A stretch of DNA of 64,000 nt from Paracoccus cavernae (lineage in GTDB: Bacteria > Pseudomonadota > Alphaproteobacteria > Rhodobacterales > Rhodobacteraceae): assembly GCA_030410095.1 (NCBI GenBank), contig JAUFRC010000001.1:384501-448500 (forward strand), written 5' to 3'. Both the position numbers and the translations under genes were made by a program. How positions within the stretch are numbered: position 1 is the first letter of the stretch; every line of letters starts with the position of its first letter. Of the stretch, positions 30,459 through 40,110 are shown one piece after another. The notes under the pieces were generated by a model, which saw only the letters and a list, made by a program, of their open reading frames with translations, was not told the origin of the DNA and searched no databases.

Positions 30459-31451
30459 TTACTCGGCAGCCACAGGCGCGCGGCGGGCCGCGGCCTTTTC
30501 GGCATGGGCCATCAGCCCTTCGCGGAACCAAGCGCCATTGTCCCAGGCATCGACGCGCGCCTGAAGACGCTCGGCATTGCACGGGCCGTTGCCGGCGATG
30601 ACGGCGAAGAATTCGTTCCAGTCCGGCTCAGAGAAATCATGGCCGCCCTTTTCCTCGTTCCAGACAAGGTTCTCGTCCGGCACGGTCAGGCCGAGGAATT
30701 TGGCTTGCGGCACGGTCTGGTCGACGAACTTCTGACGCAATTCGTCATTGGTGTTCATTTTGATCTTCCACGCCATCGACTGGGCCGAATGGACGGAATC
30801 CTTGTCCGAAGGGCCGAACATCATGAGCGACGGATACCAGAAGCGGTTGAGCGCATCCTGAGCCATGGCTTTCTGCTCGGGCGTGCCCGCGCACATCTTC
30901 ATCATGATGTCGTAGCCCTGACGCTGGTGGAAGCTTTCTTCCTTGCAGATCCGGACCATCGCGCGGCTGTATGGGCCGTAAGAGGTGCGCTGAAGCGGCA
31001 CCTGGTTCATGATCGCCGCGCCATCGACCAGCCAGCCGACCGCGCCCATATCGGCCCAGGTCAGCGTCGGATAGTTGAAGATCGAGGAATATTTCATCTT
31101 CCCCGAATGCAGGGCCTCCAGCAGCTCGTCGCGCGAGACACCCAGCGTTTCGGCGGCCGAGTACAGGTAAAGCCCGTGGCCGGCCTCGTCCTGCACTTTG
31201 GCAAGCAGGATCGCCTTGCGCTCCAGCGTGGGGGCGCGGGTGATCCAGTTACCCTCGGGAAGCTGGCCCACGATCTCGGAATGGGCGTGCTGGCCCATCT
31301 GGCGGATCAGCGTCTTGCGGTAGCCGTCCGGCATCCACTCCTTGGGCTCGATCTTTTCGTTGCGGTCGATGCGCTCCTGAAAGGCGCGCTCCTCGGGGTC
31401 ATCTCGGCGGCGGTTTTGGCGTCCTCGGTCTTGACGAGCTGTGCATACATG
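30459..31451 (-). CDS. paaA: Phenylacetyl-CoA epoxidase catalytic subunit PaaA
   Basis: About 330 residues, the di-iron catalytic subunit that inserts one oxygen into the aromatic ring of phenylacetyl-CoA. Ligand helices show [16 protein letters not shown] and [15 protein letters not shown]. The literal frame starts at [10 protein letters not shown] (31334). Restoring one missing C in the run near 31397-31400 extends it to [20 protein letters not shown] from ATG 31451, the normal N-terminus. It starts 18 bases after paaJ. Confidence 0.95.
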   Translation of the reverse strand, partial: HVCTARQDRGRQNRRRDDPEERAFQERIDRNEKIEPKEWMPDGYRKTLIRQMGQHAHSEIVGQLPEGNWITRAPTLERKAILLAKVQDEAGHGLYLYSAAETLGVSRDELLEALHSGKMKYSSIFNYPTLTWADMGAVGWLVDGAAIMNQVPLQRTSYGPYSRAMVRICKEESFHQRQGYDIMMKMCAGTPEQKAMAQDALNRFWYPSLMMFGPSDKDSVHSAQSMAWKIKMNTNDELRQKFVDQTVPQAKFLGLTVPDENLVWNEEKGGHDFSEPDWNEFFAVIAGNGPCNAERLQARVDAWDNGAWFREGLMAHAEKAAARRAPVAAE

Positions 31452-31469
31452 GCTTGCGAAACTCCTAAC

Positions 31470-32671
31470 TCAAACGCGTTCGATGATCAGCGCGATGCCC
31501 TGACCGACGCCGATGCACATGGTGCACAGCGCATAGCGGCCGCCGGTGCGGTGCAGCTGGTACATGGCCGTGGTCACGAGACGCGCGCCCGACATGCCGA
31601 GCGGATGGCCGATCGCGATGGCCCCGCCGTTGGGGTTCACCTGCGGCGCATCATCCGGCAGACCGAGATCGCGCAGCACGGCCAGAGCCTGCGCCGCGAA
31701 GGCCTCGTTCAATTCTATCACATCCATATCGGCCAGCGTGAGGCCCGTTTTGGCAAGAACCTTGCGCACTGCCGGCGCGGGGCCGATACCCATGACGCGC
31801 GGCTCGACGCCTGCGGCCGCCATGGCGACGATGCGGGCCTTGGGGGTCAGGCCATGGGTCTTGGCGGCCTCGGCCGAGGCGATGACCAGCGCAGCCGCAC
31901 CGTCGTTCACGCCCGAGGCATTGCCCGCCGTCACCGTCAGATCGGGGCCGTTCACGACCCTGAGCTTGGCAAGCTGCGCCGCCGTCGTCTCGGGGCGGGG
32001 ATGCTCGTCCGTATCGACGACCATCGGCTCCTGCTTTTGCGCGGGACGGAAACGGGGATGATCTCGTCTTTAAAGACGCCCGCCGCATTGGCTGCCGCCC
32101 AACGGGCCTGACTGCGGAGCGCGAATGCGTCCTGATCTTCGCGCGAGATGTTGAAATCGGCGGCGACGTTGTCGGCGGTCTGGGGCATCGTATCGACGCC
32201 GAATGCCGCCTTCATCGCGGGATTGACGAAACGCCAGCCGATGGTGGTGTCGTAAACCGCATTATTGCGCGAAAATGCGGTTTCGGCCTTTGGCATGACA
32301 AAGGGAGCGCGCGACATCGATTCCACGCCGCCCGCAATCACCAGATCGCAATCGCCCGCCTTGATCGCCCGCGCTGCCATGCCGATCGCATCCATCCCCG
32401 AGCCGCAAAGCCGGTTCACCGTGGTCGCCGGCACGTCGATCGGCATACCCGCAAGCAAAGCCGCCATGCGGCCGACGTTGCGGTTGTCTTCTCCGGCCTG
32501 ATTGGCGCAGCCGTAAATCAGATCGTCAACCGCCGTCCAGTCGACGTTCGGGTTGCGCTCGATCAGGGCTTTCAGGGGCAAAGCGGCCAGATCATCGGCG
32601 CGGATCGAGGACAGGGCCCCGCCGTAACGGCCGATCGGTGTGCGTACCGCGTCGCAGATAAAGGCATCCAT
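31470..32671 (-). CDS. paaJ: Beta-ketoadipyl-CoA thiolase PaaJ
   Basis: About 400 residues. It cleaves 3-oxoadipyl-CoA (and the dehydrosuberyl-CoA intermediate) at the end of the pathway, giving acetyl-CoA and succinyl-CoA. The active-site cysteine is in [18 protein letters not shown], the catalytic histidine in [17 protein letters not shown], and the C-terminal loop is [12 protein letters not shown]. An A is missing in the run near 32037-32040, where VSVPRKK should continue to [20 protein letters not shown]. First gene of the minus-strand operon. PcaF is a near-identical alternative name; the context supports PaaJ. Confidence 0.93.
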
Positions 32672-32736
32672 CAGGCCCGTGCTCCCTCGTGTCTCTCGCT
32701 GGTCTTTGGCTGGCGGCGGACGACTCTCAATTCGTC

Positions 32737-32777
32737 AACCGATTGGTCGGTTATAGCATCGAAACATTACATCGCAA
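32737..32777 (-). promoter_or_regulatory. paaJABCDE-Z promoter with TetR-type operator (site B)
   Basis: On the minus strand TTGCGA (32777-32772), a 16-base spacer and TATAAC (32755-32750) form a good sigma-70-type promoter. The 16-base palindrome AACCGATTGGTCGGTT (32737-32752) begins inside the -10 and covers the likely start of transcription. The paaJ ATG is 66 bases downstream. Bound regulator would occlude RNA polymerase. Confidence 0.7.
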
Positions 32778-32868
32778 AGATAAAATTGGCATTGAGTGTA
32801 ATGTCTGCGGTGGCGCGAACGGACTGCACCGAAAATACACGTTAAATCAGTGGTCTATACTGGGCGGC

Positions 32869-33704
32869 TTAAGCGAGGGCCGCCAGGCGGGCTTCGAAAT
32901 CGCGCTTGTTCGCGGCAGATATCCGGTTTCGCCCTCGAGATTGCGCGCGATATGGAGCTCGGCCGGTTCCGAAAGCAGCAGGTAAAGCCGCGCGAAAAGC
33001 GCATGGGCTTCGTGGCCGCACCAATCGGCGGGCAGGGCCGAGGCGGGCAGGCGGGGGTCACGCAAGAGCGTGCTGCGGTAGAGATCGACCAGCAAAAGCC
33101 GCGCGATCAGCGCCGCATCGGGCGCGAGCGGGGCGCCGGATCCGAGCGCCTGTTCGAGCGGGGCAAAGCGCCCGATCAAATCGGCATATCCCGCGTTCAA
33201 AGGCGCGAGATCCCAGCAGGCGGCGAGCTTGGCGTCATCGCGGCCAAGGCCCGCGTGAAGGGTCAGCGCGACCTCCGGCGGGGTCTGGCCGTGATCGGGC
33301 GCGATCAGCACATTGCCCTCGAGCCGGCCGAGATGGCGGCGGCGGATGACATCTTCGGCAAGCTCGGGTGCATGGAGGACCAGCCAGCCCGAAGCTTCTG
33401 CGGGCGGATGGTAGAGCAGTTTGGCGACCTGCGCGAATTCGGCCCGCGCGGTCGGCGCCAACCGGTAATAGCTGCGCCGTCCGATCCGTTCGCCCGCGAG
33501 GCGTCCGGCCTGCACCAGACGCGAGACCGCCGTACGCACCAGCGATTCGCTGATGCCGACATGGGCGCAGACCGCAATCAGATTGCCCATCCACAAGACC
33601 TCGCCGCGCGGCACAACGACATCGCCGTAAACCGTCACGATGAACGAGGTCGCCCGCAGCGGCAGGTCCGAAAGAAGCGGGGCGAGAAATGGCTCGGTGG
33701 TCAT
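32869..33704 (-). CDS. paaX: PaaX-family transcriptional regulator
   Basis: About 279 residues. The PaaX pattern is an N-terminal winged helix (ATSFIVTVYGDVVVPRGEV, GISESLVRTAVSRLVQAGRL, RIGRRSYYRLA), then a ligand-binding region and a C-terminal domain. E. coli PaaX represses paa genes and is released by phenylacetyl-CoA. The literal frame runs to 32847. A base lost near 32923 most likely hides the natural end, AANKRDFEARLAALA with a stop at 32869. It lies directly upstream of the paaJ promoter on the same strand. Confidence 0.9.
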
Positions 33705-33857
33705 GCGTGTCGTTTCGTTCGGGGAGGACGGGGCAGGTGGGCGCCGCGCCGCTTTGGTCCGGATTGGGGCAGGTCCGAATGGGTAGCAGGCTGCGCGCGC
33801 TTGTCAAACCGCCAAAGGACCGCGCGGCCCGTGCGGCGGGCGGTGCGACAGGCGACG

Positions 33858-33885
33858 GAAAAGGGCAGCCCGTTGCAGGCTGCCC
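33858..33885 (-). terminator. Terminator after penicillin acylase
   Basis: An eight-base stem GGGCAGCC / GGCTGCCC (33863-33870 with 33878-33885), read on the minus strand, is followed by CCTTTTCC just after the acylase stop at 33916. This is a plain rho-independent terminator. Confidence 0.7.
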
Positions 33886-33915
33886 CCGATCCTTGTCGCA
33901 GGCTCCGGTCCCGTT

Positions 33916-36312
33916 TTACTCGATGGTAAAGCTGGTGCGGTCCTTCGCGACTTTGTCCAGATCCTCGCGGGCAAGCGCCTGCGGGCGGCATTCAAAGGCC
34001 TCGTAGAGCGACAGCTGGTCCTGATAATGCGGCGATTTCTCGCCCGAAGGGCTGATGAAGCCGCTTTGACCCGGAGGGGCCGAGATGCAGACCGAGACCT
34101 TGCCGTCCTTGAAGGTGATGAGATCGCTCTGCGTGCCGCGGTTCATTGCCGTGCCGATCGAAAGCACCTCGTCCTCGCCTGCCTGCGGGATCCCGAGATA
34201 GTTGTCGGTCTCGAAGACATGCTGGGCAAGCTCCTGACGCCAATCGGCGGGATTGTCGCTGCCGTAGCTCGCGCTCAGCGCCTCTGCGGTTTTGGACAGG
34301 GCGGCCAGCATGACCTCGGTCTTGTCGGCGCCGTTGAAGAAATCATGGGTCTGGGGCACGCCCGCCTGATCGCCCAGAAGCGCGTTGCGCAGCACCTGCG
34401 CGGGGCGCGAGACGCGGTTGCGCGTCACCACCGGCGCAAAGCCCGGATTGTCGTCCATCAGCACATCGGCAACCATGGTCTCGACCCAGCTCTGGAAGAT
34501 CGCGACCGCCGGAGCGGTGGCGCGGCCGTCCTCGGCGCGGATCATCTGCCCGTCCCACGCGGCAAGCTCGGCGACAAGGGGCTGGCGCGGGTCGTCTGCG
34601 GGCAGGGTCGTGGCGGCATCGAGCAGGAAGGGCAGCAGCGCGCGGGCGTTGATGTCGAGGAAGCTGATTTCCTTGTTGATGTCCCAGACCTCGGCAGGGG
34701 TCAGCTTGTCCTTGGCGGTGATGCGCGCCATGATCTCGTCGACACGGTCTGCCGCGCCCCAGGGATTGGCCTCGAAATTGCCGATCTCGCCATGGGTCGA
34801 GCGGTTGTTCCAGTTGGCGATCCAGCCCCGTTCGGGATTGTATGTCTTGGGCATCTCGGCGAAGGGGCGGCGGCCCTGCCGCCAATCCTGCGAGCCGTCG
34901 GCGATCGCGGGAATGCGCTGGTCCTGCGCCGTATTGCGCAAGGGCAGATAACCCGGCGAGACATAGCCGATATTGCCGTCCTTGTCGGCGTAATACCAGT
35001 TGATCGTGGTCGCGACATTTTCGGCCTGCGCCAGCCAGTCGGTGTAATTCTGCGCCTTGGTCGAATTGACCCAAGCGATCAGCGTCTGGATCTCGCGACC
35101 CTTCCAGCTGCGGTTGAAGGCATAGGCGGTGTGGCTTTCCGGATCGATCAGGCTGACCACGCCGTAATCGCTTTCATAAACCGTCGCGGAGACATCGCCC
35201 TGACCCTTGACCTTGAAGGTCTCGAGGCGCGGCTTCATGTCGACCCAGGCGCCGTCCTTTTTGTATTGCGCGGGGTTTTCGGGGTTGAGCGCCAGCTGGA
35301 AGAAATCATTGACGTCAAGCGGGCCGGCGGTCGCGCCCCAAGCAATCTGTCCGTTGGTCCCGAAGAGCACGTTCGGCACCGCGAAAGGCGTCGAGCCGGT
35401 CAGATCGAAGCCCGCGCCATGCAGGCCGATCGAGAAGACATAGGAGGGGTTGTAATTGCCGAACTGCGGCCCGTTCAGCAGGATCGTGCTGCCGTCGGTG
35501 GTCTTTTCGGGACCGAGGATCCACAGGTTCGAGGCGCGCGGCATCGCGTCATCGCCGCCCGGCACGTCATCGCGGCCAAGCAAAGCGGCAAAGCGGCTGG
35601 CGTCGAGCGCGGCGGGTGCCTCGGCCTTGATCTGGTACTGGCCGCCTTCGGGGACGGTGGTCGGGGCAAGCGGGTCCTCGAGCCAGAACATCTGGTTGAA
35701 CAGCTCGGCCGCTTTCTCTTTTCCGTGATCTTTTTCGAGCTTTGCCAAGACTTTGGCATTATCTAGCTCGGTCGAATAATGCGAGAAACGGCCCGCCATC
35801 GTGCCCACATAGATCATCGCCACGTCGAATTCGGTCCATGTGCTCGGCTCGATCCCGAAATCGGTGAACTGTTTGGGCAAAAGCGTGTCGCGATCGGCCA
35901 GAACCTCGGCCACGCGCCTGTTGTAGCCCGCCGCATAGCCGCGCAGAATGGCGCGGTCTTCGGCCGGCAGGGCCTCGATCTGGGCGCGGATATCGGCGTG
36001 ATCGAAATCGGCGCGGGTGCGCAGGTCATAGGGCAGATGCTCGATCCCCAGAACCGAGGATACGGTGCCCAGAACCGAATGTTTCGACATTTCCATCTGG
36101 AACAGCCGGTCCTCGGCGACGGCATAGCCGAAGCCCGCGTAAAGGCCGAAGACGTCGTCGGCATAGACATGGGGCACGCCCCAGTCATCGCGGATGATCT
36201 CGACCTGCGATTGGGCAAGGCTGGGGCTCGCGAGAAACGGTGCGAGCGCGGCTGAAAGCAACAAAGCGGCAATGGGTTTGTGAACGCGCAACTTCAATCC
36301 TCCGGTAGGCAT
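33916..36312 (-). CDS. pac: Periplasmic penicillin G acylase
   Basis: An intact 798-residue penicillin amidase precursor, an Ntn-hydrolase that cleaves phenylacetyl amides such as penicillin G to phenylacetate and an amine. The signal peptide reaches ASPSLAQ. The alpha chain starts QVEIIRDDWGVPHVYADDVF. The autocatalytic cut and nucleophile serine (about S261) lie in MPRASNLWILGPEK, matching the SNMWVIG start of the E. coli beta chain, and NGPQFGNYNPSYVFSIGLHG follows. The W-N-N-R-S region holds the likely oxyanion asparagine. ATG 36312 has no clear ribosome site; a TTG at 36291 has GGAGGA six bases upstream and may be the real start. Its promoter carries a paa-type operator, so it is probably part of the phenylacetate regulon. 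Confidence 0.95.
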   Translation of the reverse strand: MPTGGLKLRVHKPIAALLLSAALAPFLASPSLAQSQVEIIRDDWGVPHVYADDVFGLYAGFGYAVAEDRLFQMEMSKHSVLGTVSSVLGIEHLPYDLRTRADFDHADIRAQIEALPAEDRAILRGYAAGYNRRVAEVLADRDTLLPKQFTDFGIEPSTWTEFDVAMIYVGTMAGRFSHYSTELDNAKVLAKLEKDHGKEKAAELFNQMFWLEDPLAPTTVPEGGQYQIKAEAPAALDASRFAALLGRDDVPGGDDAMPRASNLWILGPEKTTDGSTILLNGPQFGNYNPSYVFSIGLHGAGFDLTGSTPFAVPNVLFGTNGQIAWGATAGPLDVNDFFQLALNPENPAQYKKDGAWVDMKPRLETFKVKGQGDVSATVYESDYGVVSLIDPESHTAYAFNRSWKGREIQTLIAWVNSTKAQNYTDWLAQAENVATTINWYYADKDGNIGYVSPGYLPLRNTAQDQRIPAIADGSQDWRQGRRPFAEMPKTYNPERGWIANWNNRSTHGEIGNFEANPWGAADRVDEIMARITAKDKLTPAEVWDINKEISFLDINARALLPFLLDAATTLPADDPRQPLVAELAAWDGQMIRAEDGRATAPAVAIFQSWVETMVADVLMDDNPGFAPVVTRNRVSRPAQVLRNALLGDQAGVPQTHDFFNGADKTEVMLAALSKTAEALSASYGSDNPADWRQELAQHVFETDNYLGIPQAGEDEVLSIGTAMNRGTQSDLITFKDGKVSVCISAPPGQSGFISPSGEKSPHYQDQLSLYEAFECRPQALAREDLDKVAKDRTSFTIE

Positions 36313-36357
36313 TCGGCAATCACACCCGGGCGTCCTCCTGCGCGGGCGATTCCGGCG

Positions 36358-36386
36358 ACGCTATGGTCAACCGACCGGACGGTCAA
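36358..36386 (-). promoter_or_regulatory. Penicillin acylase promoter with TetR-type operator (site C)
   Basis: On the minus strand TTGACC (36386-36381), a 17-base spacer and the weak TAGCGT (36363-36358) form a possible promoter. The palindrome AACCGACCGGACGGTC (36369-36384) overlaps the -35 and most of the spacer. It is the same 16-base pattern as sites A and B. The rest of the gene-free stretch 36313-36624 holds an AT-rich tract at about 36465-36510 and no credible gene. Confidence 0.65.
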
Positions 36387-36624
36387 TGATGTTTTGGTGG
36401 CAAGGAGCGACGGCGAGTGGCAGAGGGCTTACGTCTGAAGAGAGGTTTAGGATCTCTAAAGTGCTCAAGTAATAACAATATATTATATTCGATATATGAA
36501 GTTGTTTATCATATGCGCATACACGCCGCTGGCGGCGCGATATCCTTTGGAAATCGGGAAAGACCTTAGCGAAATCCGCAGCTATCTGCTGGGCGGTCTG
36601 AAGGGGTTGCCGTGCGCTCGGCGC

Positions 36625-37309
36625 TCAGACGCCCAGCCAGTTGCGCGCGATGTCGGGGTGATTTCCCCATGCCGCCTTGCCAGACAGAGCGACCGCGTTC
36701 GAGGATGACGGCGCGATCTGCGACCGAAGCCAGCTCTTTGAGCGATTTGTCGACCACGAGGATCGAGAGGCCCTCGGCCTTGAGCGCGCGGATGCCGGCC
36801 CAGATTTCCTGCCGCACGACAGGGGCGAGGCCCTCGGTCGCCTCGTCGAGGATCAGAAGGCGCGGATTGGTCATCAGCGCGCGCCCGATCGCGAGCATCT
36901 GCTGCTCGCCGCCAGAAAGCGTGCCCGCGCGTTGGCCGAGGCGCTCGCCCAATCGCGGAAACAGCGCGATGACGCGGGCACGGTCCCAAGCGCCGGGGCG
37001 CGCGGCGACCATGAGGTTTTCCTCGACATTGAGCGGCGCAAAGACGCGCCGACCCTCGGGGACGAGGCCCAGCCCGCAGCGCGCGGCCTGATGTGGTGCG
37101 AGGCGGGTCAGGTCCGCGCCGTCAAAGCGGATTTCGCCGCTGCCGGCGCGCAGAAGCTGCATCACCGTTTTGATCGTCGTGGATTTGCCCATGCCGTTGC
37201 GGCCCATCAGGGCCAGAACCTCGCCCTCGGCCAGATCGAAGCTGACCCCGTGCAGAACCGCGGCCTGACCATAGGCGGCTGTAACATTGCGCAGCGAAAG
37301 CAGGCTCAT
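36625..37309 (-). CDS. livF: Second ABC transporter ATP-binding protein LivF
   Basis: About 229 residues. Walker A is MGRNGMGKSTTIKTVMQLL, the signature LSGGEQQMLAIGRAL, and Walker B LLILDEATEGLAP. Near the C-terminus two bases are missing close together (about 36663-36666 and 36654-36657). With both restored the protein ends WQGGMGEITPDIARNWLGV at 36625, the usual LivF tail; without them a longer nonsense tail is read to 36566. It overlaps livG by four bases. Confidence 0.92.
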
Positions 37310-38055
37310 GCCTCGTCTCCCAGATAAGATCGCTGGACCTCGGGATGGGCGCGGATTTCGGCGACGGTGCCGGTCGCGATAATGCGGCCATAGACCAGAA
37401 CCGAGATGCGGTCGGCCAAAGCGAAGACCGCATCCATATCATGTTCGACCAATAAAATCGGGGCTTTGCGGCGAAGATTTGACAAAAGCTCCGTCAGCTG
37501 CGCGGCACCCTCCAGCCCCATGCCGGCCATCGGCTCGTCCAGCAGGAAGACCTTGGGAGAGAGGGCCAGAGCCATGGCGATCTCGAGCTTTCGGCGCTCG
37601 CCATGGGACAGTTCGGCGGCTTTGACACCGGCCCGATCCGCCAGTCCGGCAGCGGCGATATGGTCCTGCGCGGGGCCGGTCAGGGAGTGATCGGAAAGGG
37701 CGGGGCGGAAAAAGCGGAAGACCCGCCCAGAAGCACCCATCAGCGCCAGCATCACATTCTGGCGCACCGTGAAATCGGGAATGACAGCAGAAACCTGAAA
37801 GCTGCGCGCAAGCCCGAGCCGTGCCCGCGCCGCGACATCGAGCCCGTCGATCGCGCGACCCATGAAGGCGACCGCGCCGCTGTCAGGGCGGATCTCGCCG
37901 GTGATCTGCTTGATCAGGGTCGATTTCCCCGCACCGTTCGGCCCGATCAGCGCGTGGATCTCGCCCGGGAGCAAGGTCAGGGAAACATCATTGGTTGCTG
38001 CAAGCGCGCCGAAGCTCTTGCGCAGGTTCCGCAATGCGAGGACCGGCTCAACCAT
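37306..38055 (-). CDS. livG: Second ABC transporter ATP-binding protein LivG
   Basis: An intact 249-residue ATPase. Walker A is IGPNGAGKSTLIKQITGE, the signature region is AAELSHGERRKLEIAMAL, Walker B is VFLLDEPMAGMG, and the H-loop VEHDMDAVF. The start overlaps the livM stop by eight bases. The set differs clearly in sequence from the first Liv transporter, so it is a separate system and not a local duplication. Confidence 0.95.
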   Translation of the reverse strand: MVEPVLALRNLRKSFGALAATNDVSLTLLPGEIHALIGPNGAGKSTLIKQITGEIRPDSGAVAFMGRAIDGLDVAARARLGLARSFQVSAVIPDFTVRQNVMLALMGASGRVFRFFRPALSDHSLTGPAQDHIAAAGLADRAGVKAAELSHGERRKLEIAMALALSPKVFLLDEPMAGMGLEGAAQLTELLSNLRRKAPILLVEHDMDAVFALADRISVLVYGRIIATGTVAEIRAHPEVQRSYLGDEA

Positions 38056-39025
38056 GGCGTTTCTCCCGCAGGATCAGGCCGGTGATCCCGCCCGGAGCGA
38101 AGATCACGATCAGCAACAGCAGCAGACCCAATAGCCCGAGCCAATATTGCGACACAGGCCCAAGAAGCTGCTCGAGCAGGATATAGACCGCCGCGCCGAT
38201 GATCGGTCCGGCAAGCCGGCCGGTGCCGCCGAGGATGACGAAGACCATGATTTCGCCCGACATATGCCACGACATCGCGGCGGGGCTCATGAAGCGGTTG
38301 AGATCGGCGTAAAGCGCGCCCGCCAGCCCGCAAATCATTGCAGAGATTACGAAGGCGGTCAGGCGGACCGGATAGGGACGGATGCCGGTCGCCTCGGTAC
38401 GGGCGGGGCTTTGGCGCGCGGCGGCGAGCGCGAGGCCGAAACGCGACCGCGTCAGGCAGGCGCATAAAAGCAGCACAACCGCCAGAAGCGTTGCGCAAAT
38501 CGCGAAATATTGCAGCGGATCGAAGGTGTTCAGGCCGGGAAAGCTGTTGCGCGTGTAAAAGCTCAGCCCGTCCTCGCCGCCGTAAGCGGGCCAGCTGATC
38601 GCGAGATAGTAAAGCATCTGCGCGAAGGCGAGGGTGACCATGATGAAATAGACGCCGCTCGTGCGCAAAGACAGCGCGCCGATCACAAGACCGGCAAGCC
38701 CTGCCGCGATGATCGCCATGGGCCAGATTGCCAGCATCTGCGTCGTGCCTTCAAAGCCGAAGGCGAGCGGCTCGTAATTGGCGGCATGGCTCGCGAGGAT
38801 CGCGGTGACATAGCCGCCGATCCCGAAAAACGCGGCATGGCCGAAGGAGACAAGCCCGCCGTAGCCCAGCACCAGATTGAGCCCGACACCGGCGAGGCCG
38901 AGGATCGCGACTTTGGTTGCCAGCGTGACGGTAAAGCTTTGCCCCGCCAGCGCGGCGCCAAGGGCGGTTGCGACCAAAAGCGCGAAAATCGCGAGATCGA
39001 GGGTGGTTTCGCGGCTCAGCTGCAT
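38048..39025 (-). CDS. livM: Second ABC transporter permease LivM
   Basis: An intact permease of 325 residues from MQLSRETTLDLAIFALLVAT (ATG 39025); the open frame to 39127 adds an unlikely polar leader. The conserved loop is GYGGLVSFGHAAFFGIGGYV, and AGALYADLNRFMSPAAMSWH is typical of the second half. The ATG overlaps the livH stop by one base (TGATG). Confidence 0.94.
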   Translation of the reverse strand: MQLSRETTLDLAIFALLVATALGAALAGQSFTVTLATKVAILGLAGVGLNLVLGYGGLVSFGHAAFFGIGGYVTAILASHAANYEPLAFGFEGTTQMLAIWPMAIIAAGLAGLVIGALSLRTSGVYFIMVTLAFAQMLYYLAISWPAYGGEDGLSFYTRNSFPGLNTFDPLQYFAICATLLAVVLLLCACLTRSRFGLALAAARQSPARTEATGIRPYPVRLTAFVISAMICGLAGALYADLNRFMSPAAMSWHMSGEIMVFVILGGTGRLAGPIIGAAVYILLEQLLGPVSQYWLGLLGLLLLLIVIFAPGGITGLILREKRHG

Positions 39026-39935
39026 CAGGCCTTGGCTCCGTAAAGGCCCTGCGGGCGGATGATGAGGACCAGCGCCATCAGTACATAGATCAGCACCGAG
39101 GCGAGCGCCGCCCGACCGGACCGGCATTCGCGCCGATCAGCGGCGCCAGAAGCATCGGCAGAAGCGCCTTGCCGAGCGTGTCGGTCATGCCGACCAGAAG
39201 CGCTCCGATAAAGGCCCCTTTGATCGAGCCGATGCCCCCGATGACCACGGTCACGAAAGCAAGGATCAGCACCGGCTCGCCCATGCCGACCTGCACCGAT
39301 TGAAGCGTGCCGACCAGTGCGCCCGCCACTGCGGCCAGTGCTGCGCCAAGCGCGAAAACGGCGGTATAAAGCGCGCCGATATCGACCCCGAGCGCCGAGA
39401 TCATCTCGCGGTCCGCTTCGCCTGCTCGGATACGGATGCCGAGGCGGGTGCGGGTGATCAGGAGCCAAAGCCCGATCGCGATTGCCGCTCCGATCGCGAT
39501 AATGACGAGCCGGAAGAGCGGATAGGTCACCCCGCCCGGCAGCGAAACCGCGCCCGAAAGCGCGGGCGGCAGCGAGAGATAGAGCGGGAAGGAGCCGAAC
39601 AGCCAGCGCGTGCCCTCGGAAAAGATCAGGATCAGCGCGAAGGTCGCGAGCACTTGGTCTAGGTGGTCGCGACCGTAGAGCCGCCGGATCACCAGCCGTT
39701 CGACCAACGCGCCGATGAAAGCCGCGGCAATGAGGCTGGCCGCGAGGCCGAGCCAATAGGATCCGGTCGCCGCCGCAACCGCCGCGCAGGCGAAAGCGCC
39801 GATCATGTAAAGCGAGCCATGCGCCAGATTGATCAGCCCCATCACGCCGAAAATCAGCGTCAGCCCCGCCGCCATGACGAAAAGCATCATCCCGTATTGC
39901 AGCCCGTTGAGGGCCTGCTCGATGAGCAAGGTCAA
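39025..39935 (-). CDS. livH: Second ABC transporter permease LivH
   Basis: About 303 residues. The hallmark is FGVMGLINLAHGSLYMIGAFA, followed by LVERLVIRRLYGRDHLDQVL and VTVVIGGIGSIKGAFIGALL. The start is TTG 39935, with GGAGA about eight bases upstream; no in-frame ATG is available. A base is missing near 39115-39118. The correction restores NAGPVRAALASVLIYVLMA and the end RPQGLYGAKA at 39025. Confidence 0.9.
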
Positions 39936-39940
39936 AACTG

Positions 39941-39956
39941 AAGTCTCCGGTCGGTC
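39941..39956 (-). promoter_or_regulatory. Weaker TetR-type operator before the second Liv operon (site D)
   Basis: Read on the minus strand, GACCGACCGGAGACTT matches the pattern RACCGWCCGGWCGGTY of sites A-C at 13 of 16 positions; the right half-site is the degenerate one. It lies six bases upstream of the livH start codon, where binding would block elongation or translation initiation. No -10 box was recognised. Confidence 0.45.
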
Positions 39957-40110
39957 GGCACGAGGGTCGCGCCGTGGGCGGTAATGGGGGCGATCACGGG
40001 GTTTGGGGCAAGGCAGGCGTCACGCCCCGACAAAGGGCGTGACGATCGGGCGGATGGCGCGGACGGGCCGTGATGCGCGATGCGCAGACGGGCCAAGCCG
40101 CGCCGCCTGC

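Noticed and set aside
36496..36708. 70-codon plus-strand frame near the acylase promoter
   Set aside because: It runs into the end of livF on the other strand, has no ribosome site, and has an unconvincing composition.
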